Source: Clarireedia homoeocarpa
Lineage: Eukaryota; Ascomycota; Leotiomycetes; Helotiales; Rutstroemiaceae
DNA length: 64,000 nt
Assembly (NCBI GenBank): GCA_001465935.1
Contig: LNKV01000036.1
Span: 62,001 to 126,000, forward strand
Direction: 5' to 3'
Under the pieces are notes generated by a model. The model had not been told where the DNA came from. It searched no databases and was given only the letters and a program-made list of their open reading frames with translations. Both the position numbers and the translations under genes were made by a program. Numbering within the stretch: the stretch's first letter is position 1; each line of letters starts with the position of its first letter. Shown here one piece after another: positions 62,701-64,000 of this stretch.

Positions 62701-64000
62701 GGGACAACAAATCCACCGTTCGAGGGATAAATGTAAGGACTTTTCGTGTCTTTGCCAATCATGTTTAGTCTTGAAAGATTCCGTGCAGAAAGTGCATTGG
62801 AAAGTGCGAGGTGGGCCTGCTGTTATGACTTTCGCAGGTCTAGGGACTTGTCGGCGGCGGCGTCGTCTACCTTTATTTCCGAAAGAGCCAAAGGAGCCAA
62901 AAGAACCACGAGATCTATGCGAATATACTGAAGCAAACGAGCCAGCACTAGAATGGGAAGTTCCCAAACTGCTGGTCGATGAAGCATTGCATAGAGAACG
63001 GTTCGAGCCATCATCGGCATAGCTCGTGTATGGACTGTCTAGGCCAGAAGAGAAAGTGGATGATGTGACGGCCTGCGCAATAGCCAAGGCGGACGCAGGC
63101 TCGTGTTCGGGTGGAGAGTGTTTCCAACGTTCCAAAGGGTTCATGTACTCTAAGGCAGGAGTATCTCTTCTCGGAATATCCATAGCATTTGCGAAATTAC
63201 CCGCAGTTGGTGGTGTGACCGTTGGTCGGCTCTTACCCCGACGGCGTGCATTTGCGAGCCAGTTTGTGATTTGGGTTTTGTTCAATCCAGTCTTCGACAT
63301 CAATATTTCTCGTTCCGCATCTGTTGGATATGGATGCCGATGGTGAGACCCTAGCCAATCCTTTAGGATTCGGACAGACTGTCTTGAAAACCTAGCACCG
63401 ATCTTCGGGCCGTTGTCGACGTTATCTGACGTTGTAGTATCGTTTGAGGTCTTCAGCGTCAGTAAATCTGTGGATGAATTGTTTCGTGATCCCGAGTATG
63501 GATTGAAGCCGTCAAATGGCGACATTGGCGAAGTGAGGCCGTTGCCCTTTGATGAGTCGTCCGTTAATCTCCAATCAACAAGGTCATATCGGACCAAACT
63601 GCAAGGTCGGTTCAAAGTCAAGCAGTTTCCACAAGACGCGAGGCCATCTTCTCCATCGACTTTGCAGGGCTGGAGATGAACTCTACAGGATTCACACTGC
63701 TTTGGTGATGAATTCGCCTCTTCTTCGTTAAGAGTATGATTTCCTTCGTAATCGGCAACACAGTCGACTTTGCCCGAGGCACGGTAACTAAAGTTCTTCC
63801 TACTCATCATGTTTGGATCGTATATCAAACTGCATGATCTTACAAGAGCCACGCAGCTAGTGCATGAGCCCTTTCGGGAACCTTCTCTGATAATCTTGCA
63901 GTGGGTTCTATCTCTTCGACATCTGGTGCATGGATTGGCACTGTTGTCCGTCATGCCATTGATCCATCTAGGAAAGTCGGAGAAGTCATCAGCATTGAGG
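59718..64000 (-). CDS. Zn2Cys6-like / homeobox / C2H2 transcription factor with C-terminal repeats, 5' partial
   Basis: Exons run from the window edge (64000) to 62301, then 62242-61056 and 61007-59718; at least 1391 aa are visible. An ATG at 63954 is in frame, but the frame stays open to the edge (LNADDFSDFPRWING precedes it), so the true start is probably outside. Numbering from that ATG: cysteine clusters 9-41 and 87-118, both with C-x2-C-x6-C-x(10-11)-C-x2-C-x6-C spacing; homeodomain of the TALE/KN kind at about 187-243 (GARFSRQSVRILKDWL, ITNWLANARRRGKSR); a C2H2 finger with C387, C390, H403, H408; further Cys/His pairs at about 433-478 and 501-521. About five diverged copies of a roughly 55-residue repeat follow between 580 and 1132, then Gln/Ser/Asn-rich sequence and a Met-Asp repeat. 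A sequence-specific nuclear regulator is expected; its targets are unknown. Confidence 0.88.

Overview
The window is nuclear DNA of a filamentous ascomycete (Pezizomycotina). Three things point there: short spliceosomal introns (about 47-126 nt) with GT..AG borders and CTAAC/CTAAT-like branch points close to the acceptor; fungal-only genes (RAX2, LCL3, homeobox/C2H2 regulators); and long, microsatellite-rich, transposon-free spacers. Protein similarity as I remember it suggests Leotiomycetes (Botrytis/Sclerotinia relatives), but I cannot confirm this.

Layout. 1-13.7 kb is gene-dense: the 3' part of a Frizzled-like seven-TM receptor (+), FAN1 nuclease (-), SDC1/DPY30 (+), RPS13 (-), a candidate box C/D snoRNA (+), the large U2AF subunit (-), OGG1 (+) and LCL3 (+). 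RAX2 (+) fills 16.05-19.8 kb. From 19.8 to 43.4 kb there is essentially one gene, a C2H2 factor (-) at 26.9-28.15 kb, between gene-free stretches of 7.1 and 15.2 kb full of tandem repeats. 43.4-64 kb is dense again: an ACAD10/11-type APH kinase (-), a small secreted cysteine-rich protein (-), SF3B1/HSH155 (-), ARPC2/ARC35 (-), UTP12/DIP2 (+), an F-box protein (+), and a very large regulator (-) that runs off the right edge.

How the genes fit together. Splicing is represented by U2AF65 and SF3B1, whose UHM and RWD-type ligand motifs are both visible. Genome maintenance and chromatin are represented by FAN1, OGG1 and SDC1. Ribosome production is represented by RPS13, UTP12 and perhaps the snoRNA. 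Growth and development are represented by RAX2, ARPC2, the receptor and two transcription factors. Three housekeeping pairs are divergent and share short promoters: FAN1/SDC1, U2AF65/OGG1 and ARPC2/UTP12.

Exon coordinates were worked out by hand from splice sites, reading frame and family alignment. The most unusual item is the right-edge regulator. It combines two Zn2Cys6-spaced cysteine clusters, a TALE/KN-like homeodomain, C2H2-type fingers and about five diverged copies of a repeat I do not recognise as a named domain.
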